Source: Burkholderia pyrrocinia
GTDB lineage: Bacteria > Pseudomonadota > Gammaproteobacteria > Burkholderiales > Burkholderiaceae
Length of the DNA: 64,000 nucleotides
Direction of reading: 5' to 3'
Assembly (NCBI RefSeq): GCF_003330765.1
Contig: NZ_CP024902.1
Span: 1,984,001 to 2,048,000 of the forward strand
The notes under the pieces were generated by a model. That model was not told the DNA's origin, made no database searches, and worked only from the letters and a program-made list of their open reading frames with translations. The first letter of the stretch is position 1, and the number at the start of each line of letters is the position of its first letter. Position numbers and translations under genes: made by a program. Of this stretch, positions 35,182 through 44,875 are shown piece after piece.

Positions 35182-35230
35182 AACAAAATTAGGATTACAG
35201 CATCGCAACACGCTCCATCACGGTGCTTCC

Positions 35231-36298
35231 ATGTCCACTGCCCCGACTCCCCATCTCAGCCACACCGCGCCGTCGATGCGCGGCCAGTTGAACGGCGTGC
35301 TGTTCGTCGCGCTGTTCGCCGCCGCCGTCACGAGCCTGTCCCAGCTCCCCGCGATCGCGGGCCTCGGCCTGTCGCCGCTGATCGTCGGCATCGTCGCCGG
35401 TGCGCTGTACGGCAACGCGTTGCGCGACGGCATGCCGGCCAGCTGGGCGGCCGGCGTCAATTTCTCCGCGCGCAAGCTGCTGCGCATCGCAGTCGCGTTC
35501 TTCGGGTTGCGCGTGAGCCTGCAGGAAATCGCGCAGGTCGGGCTGCCGGGCCTGACGGTATCGGTGCTGGTCGTCGTCAGCACGCTCGTGATCGGCACCT
35601 GGGCCGGCATGAAGCTGATGAAGCTCGATCGCGACGCGGCGCTGCTGACCGCGGCCGGCAGCGCGATCTGCGGCGCGGCCGCCGTGCTCGCGTTCGAGTC
35701 GACGCTGCAGTCGAAGCCGCACCAGAGCGCGATGGCCGTGGGCAGCGTCGTGCTGTTCGGCACGCTGTCGATGTTCCTGTACCCGATCGCGTATCACGCC
35801 GGGCTGCTGAACCTCGATCCGGCCGGCCTCGGCCTGTTCTTCGGCGGCACGATCCACGAGGTCGCGCAGGTGGTTGGCGCGGCCAGCGACATCAGCCCGC
35901 AGGTCGCGCACGTCGCGACGATCGTCAAGATGACGCGCGTGATGCTGCTTGTCCCCGTGCTGCTCGTGCTCGGCTGGTGGCTCGCCCGCTCGGCCCGCGC
36001 CACGGCCGGCGGCGCGCAAGGCAAGCGCAAGGTGGCGGTGCCCTGGTTCGCGCTCGGCTTCCTCGGCTTCGTGATCGTCAATTCGCTGAACGTGCTGCCC
36101 GCCGACGTCACGCACACGCTGAACGTGCTCGACACCTTTGCGCTGACGATGGCGATGACCGCGCTCGGCATCGAGACGCGCGTGTCGCAGATCCGCGCAG
36201 CCGGCCCCCGTGCGCTGATGACCGGCCTGATCCTGTACGTGTGGCTGATCGCCGGCGGCTACGGGATCACCTGGACCGTGCAGCACTGGCTTGGCTGA
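35231..36298 (+). CDS. yeiH: YeiH/UPF0324 putative exporter
   Basis: 355 residues, ten or so transmembrane helices. Family blocks: LSPLIVGIVAGALYGNALR near residue 50, FFGLRVSLQEIAQVG near 94, the helix pair SAICGAAAVLAFEST near 144, and FFGGTIHEVAQVVGAASD near 215. The family is described as putative sulfate or sulfonate exporters, without direct proof. Divergent from the LysR gene, which likely regulates it. No Shine-Dalgarno as strong as its neighbours (weak GGTGC). Confidence 0.9.
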   Translation: MSTAPTPHLSHTAPSMRGQLNGVLFVALFAAAVTSLSQLPAIAGLGLSPLIVGIVAGALYGNALRDGMPASWAAGVNFSARKLLRIAVAFFGLRVSLQEIAQVGLPGLTVSVLVVVSTLVIGTWAGMKLMKLDRDAALLTAAGSAICGAAAVLAFESTLQSKPHQSAMAVGSVVLFGTLSMFLYPIAYHAGLLNLDPAGLGLFFGGTIHEVAQVVGAASDISPQVAHVATIVKMTRVMLLVPVLLVLGWWLARSARATAGGAQGKRKVAVPWFALGFLGFVIVNSLNVLPADVTHTLNVLDTFALTMAMTALGIETRVSQIRAAGPRALMTGLILYVWLIAGGYGITWTVQHWLG

Positions 36299-36365
36299 GC
36301 CGCATGTCCGCAACGCTTCGCGCGCCGCGCCCGACGGGAAGGTCCCGCGGGCGCGGCGCAATGCT

Positions 36366-38135
36366 ATGCTTCGCGTCGTTTTCCATCGCCCTTTTGCAGC
36401 CGTGCTCTCGTTCCTGCTGAAGCTGCGCACCCGCGCCCAAACGCTGTTCCGCCTGTCGGACGCCCACACGATGCTGATCTGGTCGGCGATCGTCGGCGTC
36501 GGCGGCGCCTTCGCGACCATGGCGTTCCGCGAAGGCATCGACCTGATGCAGCACCTGATCTCCGGGCGCAGCGGCAGCTTCGTCCAGATGGCGAAGAGCC
36601 TGCCGTGGTACGTGCGGTTCTGGATGCCGGCCGCGGGCGGTTTCCTCGCCGGCTGCGTGCTGCTCCTCGCGACGCGCGGCGACAGGAAATCCGGCAAGAC
36701 CGACTACATGGAAGCCGTCGCGCTCGGCAACGGCATCGTGCCGGTGCGGCAGAGCCTGTGGCGCAGCGTGTCGTCGCTGCTGACGATCGGCAGCGGCGGC
36801 TCGATCGGCCGCGAAGGCCCGATGGTGCAGCTCGCGGCGCTCGCCGCCTCGCTCGTCGGCCGCTTCGTGCACTTCGACCCGCCGCGCCTGCGCCTGCTGG
36901 TCGCCTGCGGCGCCGCGGCCGGCATCACGTCCGCGTACAACGCGCCGATCGCCGGCGCATTCTTCGTGTCGGAAATCGTGCTCGGCACGATCGCGATGGA
37001 GAGCTTCGGGCCGATGGTCGTCGCGTCGGTCGTCGCGAACATCGTGATGCGCGAATTCGCCGGCTACCGGCCGCCGTACGAGATGCCGGTGTTTCCGGCC
37101 GTCACGGGCCCCGAGGTGCTGCTGTTCGTTGCACTCGGCGCGCTGTGCGGCGTGCTCGCGCCGCAGTTCCTGCACCTGCTCGACGCGTCGAAGAACCAGT
37201 TCAAGCGGCTGCCCGTGCCGCTGCCCGTGCGGCTGGCGATCGGCGGCCTCGTCGTCGGCGTGATCTCGGTGTGGATTCCGGACGTATGGGGCAACGGCTA
37301 CAGCGTGGTGAACCACATCCTCCATTCACCCTGGACCTGGCAGGCGCTCGTCGCGGTGCTCGTGTTCAAGGTGGTCGCGACCGCCGCGACGGCCGGCTCG
37401 GGCGCGATCGGCGGCGTCTTCACGCCGACGCTGTTCGTCGGCGCCGTGTTCGGTTCGCTGTTCGGGCTTGCGATGGAAGCACTGTGGCCCGGCCATACGT
37501 CGGCCTATTTCGCGTACGCGATCGTCGGGATGGGCGCGTTCATGGCGGGCGCTACGCAGGCGCCGCTGATGGCGATCCTGATGATCTTCGAGATGACGCT
37601 GAGCTACCAGGTCGTGCTGCCGCTGCTGGTGTCGTGCGTGTTCGCGTATTTCGTCGCACGCGCGACGGGCACGACGTCGATGTACGAGATCACGCTGCGC
37701 CACCACCAAGACGCGCAGGAACGGCTGCGGCTGCGCACCACGCAGATGCGCGAGCTGATCCAGCCCGCGCAGACGGTCGTGCCGCTCACGGCGAGCGTCG
37801 CCGACATGACCCGCGTGTTTCTCGAATATCCGGTGAAGTACCTGTACGTGACCGACGCCGCCGGGCGCTTCCGCGGCGCGGTCGCGCTGAAGGACATTAC
37901 GTCGGACCTGCTCGACAGGCGCGACACGACCGACAAGACGGCCGCGCACTACGCGCATACGCCGTTTCCGCTCCTCACGCCCGACATGCCGCTCGCCACC
38001 GCGCTCGAACGCTTCATGGCGTTCCAGGGCGAGCGGCTGCCGGTGATCGAAAGCGAAGCCGAGCCGACGCTCGCGGGCGTCGTCTACAAGACGTCGCTGC
38101 TCGACGCGTATCGGCGGATGACCGGCGACCACTGA
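36366..38135 (+). CDS. clcB: ClC-family chloride transporter with C-terminal CBS domains
   Basis: 589 residues. N-terminal ClC core with selectivity sequences GSGGSIGREGPMVQ (gating Glu at about 150) and GGVFTPTLFVGA (near 370), then two CBS domains (about 465-585). The position equivalent to the internal proton Glu of E. coli ClcA is occupied by Ile (FVSEIV, near 204), which suggests a channel-like or uncoupled mechanism; this is inference. Start placed at 36366 (MLRVVFHRPF); a TTG-started frame extends to 36291 and overlaps the yeiH stop, but those residues do not match the family. Confidence 0.88.
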   Translation: MLRVVFHRPFAAVLSFLLKLRTRAQTLFRLSDAHTMLIWSAIVGVGGAFATMAFREGIDLMQHLISGRSGSFVQMAKSLPWYVRFWMPAAGGFLAGCVLLLATRGDRKSGKTDYMEAVALGNGIVPVRQSLWRSVSSLLTIGSGGSIGREGPMVQLAALAASLVGRFVHFDPPRLRLLVACGAAAGITSAYNAPIAGAFFVSEIVLGTIAMESFGPMVVASVVANIVMREFAGYRPPYEMPVFPAVTGPEVLLFVALGALCGVLAPQFLHLLDASKNQFKRLPVPLPVRLAIGGLVVGVISVWIPDVWGNGYSVVNHILHSPWTWQALVAVLVFKVVATAATAGSGAIGGVFTPTLFVGAVFGSLFGLAMEALWPGHTSAYFAYAIVGMGAFMAGATQAPLMAILMIFEMTLSYQVVLPLLVSCVFAYFVARATGTTSMYEITLRHHQDAQERLRLRTTQMRELIQPAQTVVPLTASVADMTRVFLEYPVKYLYVTDAAGRFRGAVALKDITSDLLDRRDTTDKTAAHYAHTPFPLLTPDMPLATALERFMAFQGERLPVIESEAEPTLAGVVYKTSLLDAYRRMTGDH

Positions 38136-38180
38136 CGCGCGCCGCAGGCGGGCGCGCCTCCCGCGAACCACCTTCCCCGC

Positions 38181-38801
38181 TCAGTCCGGCGCGCGCCCCA
38201 GCACGACCCGCGCGAAGAACCCCGCAAGCACCGCTTCGGCCACCTCGGCCGGCACGTGCTGCGGATCGGCCGTGTAGTACGACTGCACGCCGTCGCACAG
38301 GCACATCAGCCCGAACGCGAGCGTCTCGGCCGGCAACAGCAGCGGCGTGCCCGACCGCTCGGCGAAGCGCTGGATGAATTCGGCCATCTGCAGGCGCTTG
38401 CCGTGCAGGAACTGGTTGAAGCGCACGCGGAATTTCGCGTCGCGCGCGGCCTGCAGCTTCGCCTCGCCCCACAGCAGCGAGAATTCGTCGTCGAGGAACA
38501 GCGTCCGGTAGTGCGCGAGCGTCATCGACTCCATCTGCTCGCGCGACCCGCCCTCGTCGAAGATCGCCTCGAAATCGGCCTGTACCGATGCATGGTTGCG
38601 CTCCAGCAACTCCAGCAACAGTTCCGACTTGCTGCGGAAATTCGAGTAGAACGCGCCACGCGTATAGCCGGCCGCCGCCGCGACGTCCTCGACGCTCGCG
38701 GCAACATAGCCTTTCTTCAGAAAAATGCGGTGCGCGGCATTCAGCAGACGTTCGCGCGTCTGGTCCCTGCTCTGCTCGCGAGTTAAGCGCTGAGGTTTCA
38801 T
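38181..38801 (-). CDS. TetR/AcrR-family repressor of the RND pump
   Basis: 206 residues: helix-turn-helix at about 34-52 (SVEDVAAAAGYTRGAFYSNF) and a C-terminal ligand domain. Divergent from the adaptor gene; an AcrR-like palindrome overlaps a promoter between them (38841-38870). This arrangement predicts repression of the tripartite RND pump encoded downstream on the other strand, and probably autoregulation. Confidence 0.92.
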   Translation of the reverse strand: MKPQRLTREQSRDQTRERLLNAAHRIFLKKGYVAASVEDVAAAAGYTRGAFYSNFRSKSELLLELLERNHASVQADFEAIFDEGGSREQMESMTLAHYRTLFLDDEFSLLWGEAKLQAARDAKFRVRFNQFLHGKRLQMAEFIQRFAERSGTPLLLPAETLAFGLMCLCDGVQSYYTADPQHVPAEVAEAVLAGFFARVVLGRAPD

Positions 38802-38840
38802 GGCGCGCAGTCTAGCACCATTCCCCTTTCGGATTCATCT

Positions 38841-38870
38841 TTGCATTCAGATACAGGTATGTATTAGAAT
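38841..38870 (+). promoter_or_regulatory. Promoter for the RND operon with overlapping TetR palindrome
   Basis: A -35 TTGCAT (38841-38846) and -10 TAGAAT (38865-38870) lie 18 bp apart. A 26-bp inverted repeat, ATTC-N2-ATACA-N4-TGTAT-N2-GAAT (38845-38870), overlays it. A repressor bound there would block RNA polymerase. It resembles AcrR-type operators (ATACA/TGTAT half-sites). Confidence 0.6.
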
Positions 38871-38981
38871 CCGCCACAGTTTCCGAAATATGTTTGTCCG
38901 CGCGCCCGTGCCGGCGCCGCTTGGGGCAAGCGCCTGCCGCGCTTGCCGGCTTTGTTCCGCTTCACCTCACCTGGGGGTTTC

Positions 38982-40091
38982 GTGAATCGCTCCGGTTTCC
39001 GCGTCGCGCTGCTGATCGGCGCCGCGCTTGTCCTTGCCGCCTGTCATCCGAAAGAATCCGCACCGCCCGTGCCGCGCCCGGTCGTCGCGCTGCCCGCTCA
39101 TGCCGACACCGCCGCGGCCGCGCGCACGCTGCCCGGCGAAATCCAGCCGCGCTACGCGACACCGCTGTCGTTCCGCATCGCGGGCAAGATCATCGAGCGC
39201 AAGGTGCGCCTCGGCGATACCGTCAAGGTCGGCCAGGTCGTCGCGCTGCTCGATCCGTCCGACGTCGAGAAAAACGCCGCGAGCGCGCAGGCGCAGCTGG
39301 ATGCCGCAACGCACAGCCTCGCGTTCGCGAAGCAGCAGCTCGACCGCGATCGCGCGCAGGCGCGCGAAAACCTGATCGCGACCGCGCAGCTCGAACAGAC
39401 CGGGAACAGCTACACGTCGGCGCTCGCGCAACGCGACCAGGCGCAGCAGCAGCTCGCACTCGCGAAGAACCAGCTCCGCTACGCGACGCTCGTCGCCGAT
39501 CACGCCGGCACCATCACCGCCGAACAGGCCGACACCGGCCAGAACGTGTCGGCCGGCCAGGCCGTCTACCAACTCGCGTGGTCCGGCGACGTCGACGTCG
39601 TCAGCGACGTGCCCGAGGCCGCGCTCGCGTCGCTCGCACCCGGCCACGCGGCGACCGTTACGCTGCCGTCGCTGCCGGATCGCCAGTTCGCCGCGAAGGT
39701 GCGCGAAATCGCGCCGGCCGCCGATCCGCAAAGCCGCACGTATCGCGTCAAGCTCACGCTCGCCGCGCCCGATCCGTCGATCCGGCTCGGGATGACCGCC
39801 AGCGTCGCGTTCGACGGCGCGCCGGCCAACGGCGACGCGCAGCCGATCACGCTGCCCGCGACCGCGCTGTTCCACGACGGCGCGCAACCGGCCGTGTGGG
39901 TCGTGCGCGCAAAGGACGACACGCTCGAATTGCGCCGCGTCGACGTCGCGCGCTTCAACGAGCGCACGGTTACCGTGTCGCACGGGCTGCAGCCGGGCGA
40001 GCGCGTCGTGCTGCAGGGTGTGCATACGGTCAGCGCGGGCGAGAAGGTACGCCCGATCGCGCCGCTGCATCCGGAGGACTTCGCATCGTGA
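38982..40091 (+). CDS. RND efflux periplasmic adaptor lipoprotein
   Basis: 369 residues. N-terminal lipoprotein signal (VALLIGAALVLAAC, lipobox Cys at about 21) then lipoyl and coiled-coil domains (RIAGKIIERKVRLGDTVKVG near 75), beta-barrel and C-terminal membrane-proximal parts. It is a HlyD/MFP adaptor linking an RND pump to an outer-membrane factor. GTG start at 38982 with GGGGG upstream; the frame is open to 38943. The stop codon (TGA, 40089-40091) overlaps the next gene's GTG start by four bases (GTGA at 40088-40091). Confidence 0.92.
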   Translation: MNRSGFRVALLIGAALVLAACHPKESAPPVPRPVVALPAHADTAAAARTLPGEIQPRYATPLSFRIAGKIIERKVRLGDTVKVGQVVALLDPSDVEKNAASAQAQLDAATHSLAFAKQQLDRDRAQARENLIATAQLEQTGNSYTSALAQRDQAQQQLALAKNQLRYATLVADHAGTITAEQADTGQNVSAGQAVYQLAWSGDVDVVSDVPEAALASLAPGHAATVTLPSLPDRQFAAKVREIAPAADPQSRTYRVKLTLAAPDPSIRLGMTASVAFDGAPANGDAQPITLPATALFHDGAQPAVWVVRAKDDTLELRRVDVARFNERTVTVSHGLQPGERVVLQGVHTVSAGEKVRPIAPLHPEDFAS

Positions 40092-43000
40092 GCGCCTCCC
40101 ACGAAGAAGGCCGGTTCAACCTGTCGGCGTGGGCGCTGCGCCACCAGGCACTCGTCGTCTACCTGATCGCGCTCGCGACGCTCGCCGGCATCCTCGCGTA
40201 CACGCGCCTCGCGCAGTCCGAAGACCCGCCGTTCACGTTCCGCGTGATGGTGATCCGCACGTTCTGGCCCGGCGCGACCGCGCGGCAGGTGCAGGAACAG
40301 GTGACCGACCGGATCGGCCGCAAGCTGCAGGAAACGCCGGCCATCGATTTCCTGCGCAGCTATTCGCGCCCCGGCGAATCGCTGATCTTCTTCACGATGA
40401 AGGATTCGGCGCCCGTGAAGGACGTGCCCGAGACCTGGTACCAGATCCGCAAGAAGGTCGGCGACATCGGCTATACGCTGCCGCCCGGCGTGCAGGGCCC
40501 GTTCTTCAACGACGAATTCGGCGACGTCTACACCAACATCTGGACGCTCGAAGGCGACGGCTTCACGCCCGCGCAGCTCCACGACTACGCGGACCAGTTG
40601 CGCACCGTGCTGCTGCGCGTGCCGGGCGTCGGCAAGGTCGACTATTTCGGCGACCCCGACCAGCGGATCTTCATCGAGGTCAATAACGCGCAGCTCACGC
40701 GCCTCGGCATCTCGCCGCAACAGCTCGGGCAGGCGATCAACGCGCAGAACGACATTTCGTCGGCCGGCGTGCTGACGACCGCCGACGATCGCGTGTTCGT
40801 GCGGCCGAGCGGCCAGTTCGACAACGTCAACGCGATCGCCGATACGCTGATCCGCATCAACGGCCGCACGTTCCGGCTCGGCGATCTCGCAACGGTCAAG
40901 CGCGGCTACGACGATCCGACCGTCACGCAAATGCGGAGCAACGGGAAGGCCGTGCTCGGCATCGGCGTCACGATGCAGCCGGGCGGCGACGTGATCCGGC
41001 TCGGCAAGGCGCTCGACGCCGAATCGAAGGACCTGCAGGCGCAACTGCCGGCCGGCCTCAAGCTGACCCTGGTGTCGAGCATGCCGCACGCGGTCGCGCA
41101 TTCGGTCGACGACTTCCTCGAAGCCGTCGCCGAAGCTATCGCGATCGTGCTGGTCGTGAGCCTCGTGTCGCTCGGACTGCGCACCGGGATGGTCGTCGTG
41201 ATCTCGATTCCCGTCGTGCTCGCGGTGACGGCCCTCTTCATGTACCTGTTCGACATCGGGCTGCACAAGGTGTCGCTCGGCACGCTCGTGCTCGCGCTCG
41301 GGCTGCTCGTCGACGACGCGATCATCGCGGTCGAGATGATGGCGGTGAAGCTCGAACAGGGCTACAGCCGCGCGCGCGCCGCCGCGTTCGCATACACCAG
41401 CACAGCGTTCCCGATGCTGACGGGCACGCTCGTCACCGTGTCGGGCTTCCTGCCGATCGCACTCGCGAAATCGAGCACCGGCGAATACACGCGCTCGATC
41501 TTCGAGGTGTCGGCGATCGCGCTGATCGCATCGTGGTTCGCGGCCGTCGTGCTGATCCCGCTGCTGGGCTTCCACATGCTGCCCGAGCGCAAGCGGCACG
41601 CACACGAAGCACACCTGCCCGACGACCACGAGCACGACATCTACGACACGCGCTTCTACCGGCGGCTGCGCGGCTGGATCGACTGGTGCATCGAGCGGCG
41701 CTTCGTCGTGCTGCTGATCACGGGCGCCCTCTTCGTCGTGTCGCTGATGGGCTTCTCGCTGGTGCCGCAGCAGTTCTTCCCGAGCTCCGACCGGCCCGAG
41801 CTGCTGGTCGACCTGCGGCTGCCCGAGGGCGCGTCGTTCGCGGCGACGCTGCGCGAGACGGAACGCCTCGAGAAGGTGATCGACAAGCGCCCCGAGATCG
41901 ATCATTCGGTGAACTTCGTCGGCAGCGGCGCACCGCGCTTCTACCTGCCGCTCGACCAGCAGCTGCAACTGCCGAACTTCGCGCAGTTCGTGATCACCGC
42001 GAAGTCGGTCAAGGATCGCGAAAAGCTCGCGACCTGGCTCGAAACCACGCTGCGCGACCAGTTCCCGGCCGCGCGCTGGCGGCTGTCGCGACTCGAGAAC
42101 GGCCCGCCGGTCGGCTATCCGGTGCAGTTCCGCGTGAGCGGCGACAGCATCGCGACGGTCCGCTCGATCGCCGAGAAGGTCGCGGCAACGATGCGCGGCG
42201 ACAGCCGCGCGGTGAACGTGCAGTTCGACTGGGACGAACCGGCCGAGCGCTCGGTGCGTTTCGAGATCGACCAGAAGAAGGCGCGCGAACTGAACGTCAC
42301 GTCGCAGGACGTGTCGAGCTTCCTCGCGATGACGCTGTCCGGCACGACCGTCACGCAGTACCGCGAACGCGACAAGCTGATCGCAGTCGACCTGCGCGCG
42401 CCGCAAGCCGACCGCGTCGACCCCGCGAAGCTTGCCGGCCTCGCGCTGCCGACGCCGAACGGCCCGGTGCCGCTCGGCTCGCTCGGCCGCTTCAAGCCGA
42501 CGCTCGAATACGGCGTCGTGTGGGAACGCGACCGCCAGCCGACGATCACCGTGCAGTCGGACGTGCGCGCCGGCGCGCAGGGCATCGACGTCACGCATGC
42601 GCTCGACGCGCAGCTGAACGCGCTGCGCGCGCAGTTGCCGGTCGGCTATCAGATCAACATCGGCGGCTCGGTCGAGGAAAGCGCGAAAGCGCAGAATTCG
42701 ATCAATGCGCAGATGCCGCTGATGGCGATCGCCGTGTTCACGCTGCTGATGATCCAGCTGCAGAGCTTCTCGCGCGTGCTGATGGTGGTGCTGACCGCGC
42801 CGCTCGGGCTGATCGGCGTGGTCGCCACGCTGCTGCTGTTCGGCCAGCCGTTCGGCTTCGTCGCGATGCTCGGCGTGATCGCGATGTTCGGCATCATCAT
42901 GCGCAACTCGGTGATCCTCGTCGACCAGATCGAGCAGGACATCGCAGTCGGCCACGGCCGCGTCGACGCGATCATCGGCGCGACCGTGCGGCGTTTCCGC

Positions 43001-43237
43001 CCGATCACGCTGACGGCCGCGGCCGCCGTGCTCGCGCTGATCCCGCTGCTGCGCTCGAACTTCTTCGGGCCGATGGCGACCGCGCTGATGGGCGGCATCA
43101 CGAGCGCAACCGTGCTGACGCTGTTCTACCTGCCCGCGCTGTACGCGACGTGGTTCCGCGTGAAGCGCGACGAACGCGACCCGCAGGACGACCCGCCGCA
43201 TGGCGGCAGCACGCCGGCCGCGCCGTCGGGAGCCTGA
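40088..43237 (+). CDS. RND multidrug efflux inner-membrane pump
   Basis: 1049 residues with the 12-helix, two-loop RND structure (HAE-like). The proton-relay Asp pair is in GLLVDDAIIAVEMM at about residues 408-409 (helix 4), and pseudo-repeat halves are visible. Helix 1 is near residues 17-37. This group resembles TriC/MexK-like pumps more than AcrB (shorter loops, VEMM instead of VVEN), by pattern only. Coupled to the adaptor gene through a GTGA overlap. Substrates cannot be inferred from the sequence. Confidence 0.93.
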   Translation: MSASHEEGRFNLSAWALRHQALVVYLIALATLAGILAYTRLAQSEDPPFTFRVMVIRTFWPGATARQVQEQVTDRIGRKLQETPAIDFLRSYSRPGESLIFFTMKDSAPVKDVPETWYQIRKKVGDIGYTLPPGVQGPFFNDEFGDVYTNIWTLEGDGFTPAQLHDYADQLRTVLLRVPGVGKVDYFGDPDQRIFIEVNNAQLTRLGISPQQLGQAINAQNDISSAGVLTTADDRVFVRPSGQFDNVNAIADTLIRINGRTFRLGDLATVKRGYDDPTVTQMRSNGKAVLGIGVTMQPGGDVIRLGKALDAESKDLQAQLPAGLKLTLVSSMPHAVAHSVDDFLEAVAEAIAIVLVVSLVSLGLRTGMVVVISIPVVLAVTALFMYLFDIGLHKVSLGTLVLALGLLVDDAIIAVEMMAVKLEQGYSRARAAAFAYTSTAFPMLTGTLVTVSGFLPIALAKSSTGEYTRSIFEVSAIALIASWFAAVVLIPLLGFHMLPERKRHAHEAHLPDDHEHDIYDTRFYRRLRGWIDWCIERRFVVLLITGALFVVSLMGFSLVPQQFFPSSDRPELLVDLRLPEGASFAATLRETERLEKVIDKRPEIDHSVNFVGSGAPRFYLPLDQQLQLPNFAQFVITAKSVKDREKLATWLETTLRDQFPAARWRLSRLENGPPVGYPVQFRVSGDSIATVRSIAEKVAATMRGDSRAVNVQFDWDEPAERSVRFEIDQKKARELNVTSQDVSSFLAMTLSGTTVTQYRERDKLIAVDLRAPQADRVDPAKLAGLALPTPNGPVPLGSLGRFKPTLEYGVVWERDRQPTITVQSDVRAGAQGIDVTHALDAQLNALRAQLPVGYQINIGGSVEESAKAQNSINAQMPLMAIAVFTLLMIQLQSFSRVLMVVLTAPLGLIGVVATLLLFGQPFGFVAMLGVIAMFGIIMRNSVILVDQIEQDIAVGHGRVDAIIGATVRRFRPITLTAAAAVLALIPLLRSNFFGPMATALMGGITSATVLTLFYLPALYATWFRVKRDERDPQDDPPHGGSTPAAPSGA

Positions 43238-43239
43238 TC

Positions 43240-44814
43240 ATGAATGTACCGATGAACCTGAAAACGAAAGCCGCGCGCGCGCTCGCCGTCGCAAGCCTCG
43301 CCGGCCCGCTCGCCGGCTGCGCATGGTTCGCGCCGAGCGGCGAGCCGCCCGCGATGCCGTCGCCCGCGCACTACGGCGCCACGCCGCAAGTGCAGCAGAC
43401 CGTGTCCGCGCAAGGCGTCGCGCAGCAGTTCGAAGTCGGCGCGCAGCCCGTGCCCGACTGGTGGAAACAGTACCGCTCCGATGCGCTGAATGCGCTCGTC
43501 GACGAAGGGCTGCGCAACAGCCCGACGCTCGGTGCGGCGTCGCATTCGCTGGACGCCGCGCGCGAACAGCTGCGCGGGCAAATCGGCAGTTCGATGCTGC
43601 CGTCGATCGACGCGACCGGCCAGGCCACGCGCCAGCGCGCGCTCGGCGTGCCGATTCCAGCGCTCGGCGCGCCGACGCTGCTGTACGACACGTTCGTCGG
43701 GCAACTGCAGGCGAGCTACACGCTAGACCTGTTCGGCGCGTCGCGTTTCGCGAACCGCGCGCTCGCGAAACGTGTCGACGTCAGCGCATTCCAGCTCGAA
43801 TCCGCGCGGCGCGCGCTGGCCGCGAACATTGTCACCGCGTCGATCACGGTGTCGGTGCTCAATGCGCAGATCAATACGACCGAGCGGCTCGTCGCGCTCG
43901 CGAACGACCAGGCACACGACGCGGAGCGACGCTACGCACTCGGCTCGGCGTCGCGCAGCGACGCGCTGAACGCGCGACAAAGCGCCGACACGTTCGAGGC
44001 GAGCCTGCCGGCGCTGCGCCAGCAGCGCGACTCGGCGCGCCATGCGCTCGCGGTGCTGGTCGGCCGCACGCCCGACCGGCCGCCGGCCGATCTCACGCTC
44101 GCCGATCTGCACCTGCCCGAGCAGGTGCCGGTGGTCGTGCCGTCGGACCTGCTGCAGAGCCGCCCGGATATCCAGGCGGCCGACGCGGGGCTGAAGGCGG
44201 CCGCGGCCGAAGTCGGCGTCGCGACCGCGCAAATGTTCCCGCAGCTGTCGCTGTCGGCGGCGATGGGCAAAGGCGGCTTCAGCTGGCCGACGATGCTGTC
44301 GGGCGCCGGCGCGATCTGGAATGTCGGCGCGTCGCTCAGCCAGCCGATCTTCCATGGCGGCGCGCTGCTCGCGCAACGCCGCGCGGCAAAAGCGACCTAC
44401 GAGGCCGCGGTCGACCAGTACAAGCAAGCCGTGCTCGGCGCGTTCCAGAACGTCGCCGACTCGCTCGCGGCACTCGAGCACGATGCGGAGGCGCTCGACG
44501 CGTCGTCCCGCGCCGCGCTTTCCGCGCGCGGCGCGTACGACGACGCGGCCGCCCGCGTGCGGCTCGGCGCGCTGCCGCCGTCGGCCGCGCGCGCCAGCGA
44601 GTTGCAATACCGCAACGCGCGGCTCGACGAGATTCGCGCGACCGGCGCGCGGTTCGCGGATACCGCTCGGCTTTACCAGGCGATGGGCACGCCGCCGGCC
44701 GACAAGGCCGACCAATCCGGCAAGGCCGGCACGACCGGCAACGCGGCCGGCGACAGCGCAACCGGCAGGCAAGCGCGCGCCGCCACGCCCGACACCCCGC
44801 CTTCGCCGCAATAA
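43240..44814 (+). CDS. NodT-family outer-membrane efflux lipoprotein of the RND operon
   Basis: 524 residues. Lipoprotein signal with lipobox LAGCAW (Cys at about 27), then the duplicated TolC-like outer-membrane factor halves; signatures include VPSDLLQSRPDIQAAD near residue 305 and the C-terminal helical region. The start lies three bases after the pump stop. A C-terminal tail (NAAGDSATGRQARAATPDTP) is low complexity. It provides the outer-membrane channel of the pump. Confidence 0.92.
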   Translation: MNVPMNLKTKAARALAVASLAGPLAGCAWFAPSGEPPAMPSPAHYGATPQVQQTVSAQGVAQQFEVGAQPVPDWWKQYRSDALNALVDEGLRNSPTLGAASHSLDAAREQLRGQIGSSMLPSIDATGQATRQRALGVPIPALGAPTLLYDTFVGQLQASYTLDLFGASRFANRALAKRVDVSAFQLESARRALAANIVTASITVSVLNAQINTTERLVALANDQAHDAERRYALGSASRSDALNARQSADTFEASLPALRQQRDSARHALAVLVGRTPDRPPADLTLADLHLPEQVPVVVPSDLLQSRPDIQAADAGLKAAAAEVGVATAQMFPQLSLSAAMGKGGFSWPTMLSGAGAIWNVGASLSQPIFHGGALLAQRRAAKATYEAAVDQYKQAVLGAFQNVADSLAALEHDAEALDASSRAALSARGAYDDAAARVRLGALPPSAARASELQYRNARLDEIRATGARFADTARLYQAMGTPPADKADQSGKAGTTGNAAGDSATGRQARAATPDTPPSPQ

Positions 44815-44875
44815 GCCGGCCTTTCGATCGGGCGCGCGCGGGGCAACCCTGCGCGTCCGAGTTCCGATCTTCCGC

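Noticed and set aside
36291..36365. TTG-started N-terminal extension of the ClC gene
   Set aside because: Overlaps the yeiH stop and adds Arg/Ala residues not seen in the family; ATG 36366 is preferred.
39566..43201. 1211-codon minus-strand frame opposite the RND operon
   Set aside because: A codon-bias shadow: composition is Arg/Asp/His/Gln-rich with no domain, and the plus strand has a well-conserved adaptor and pump.
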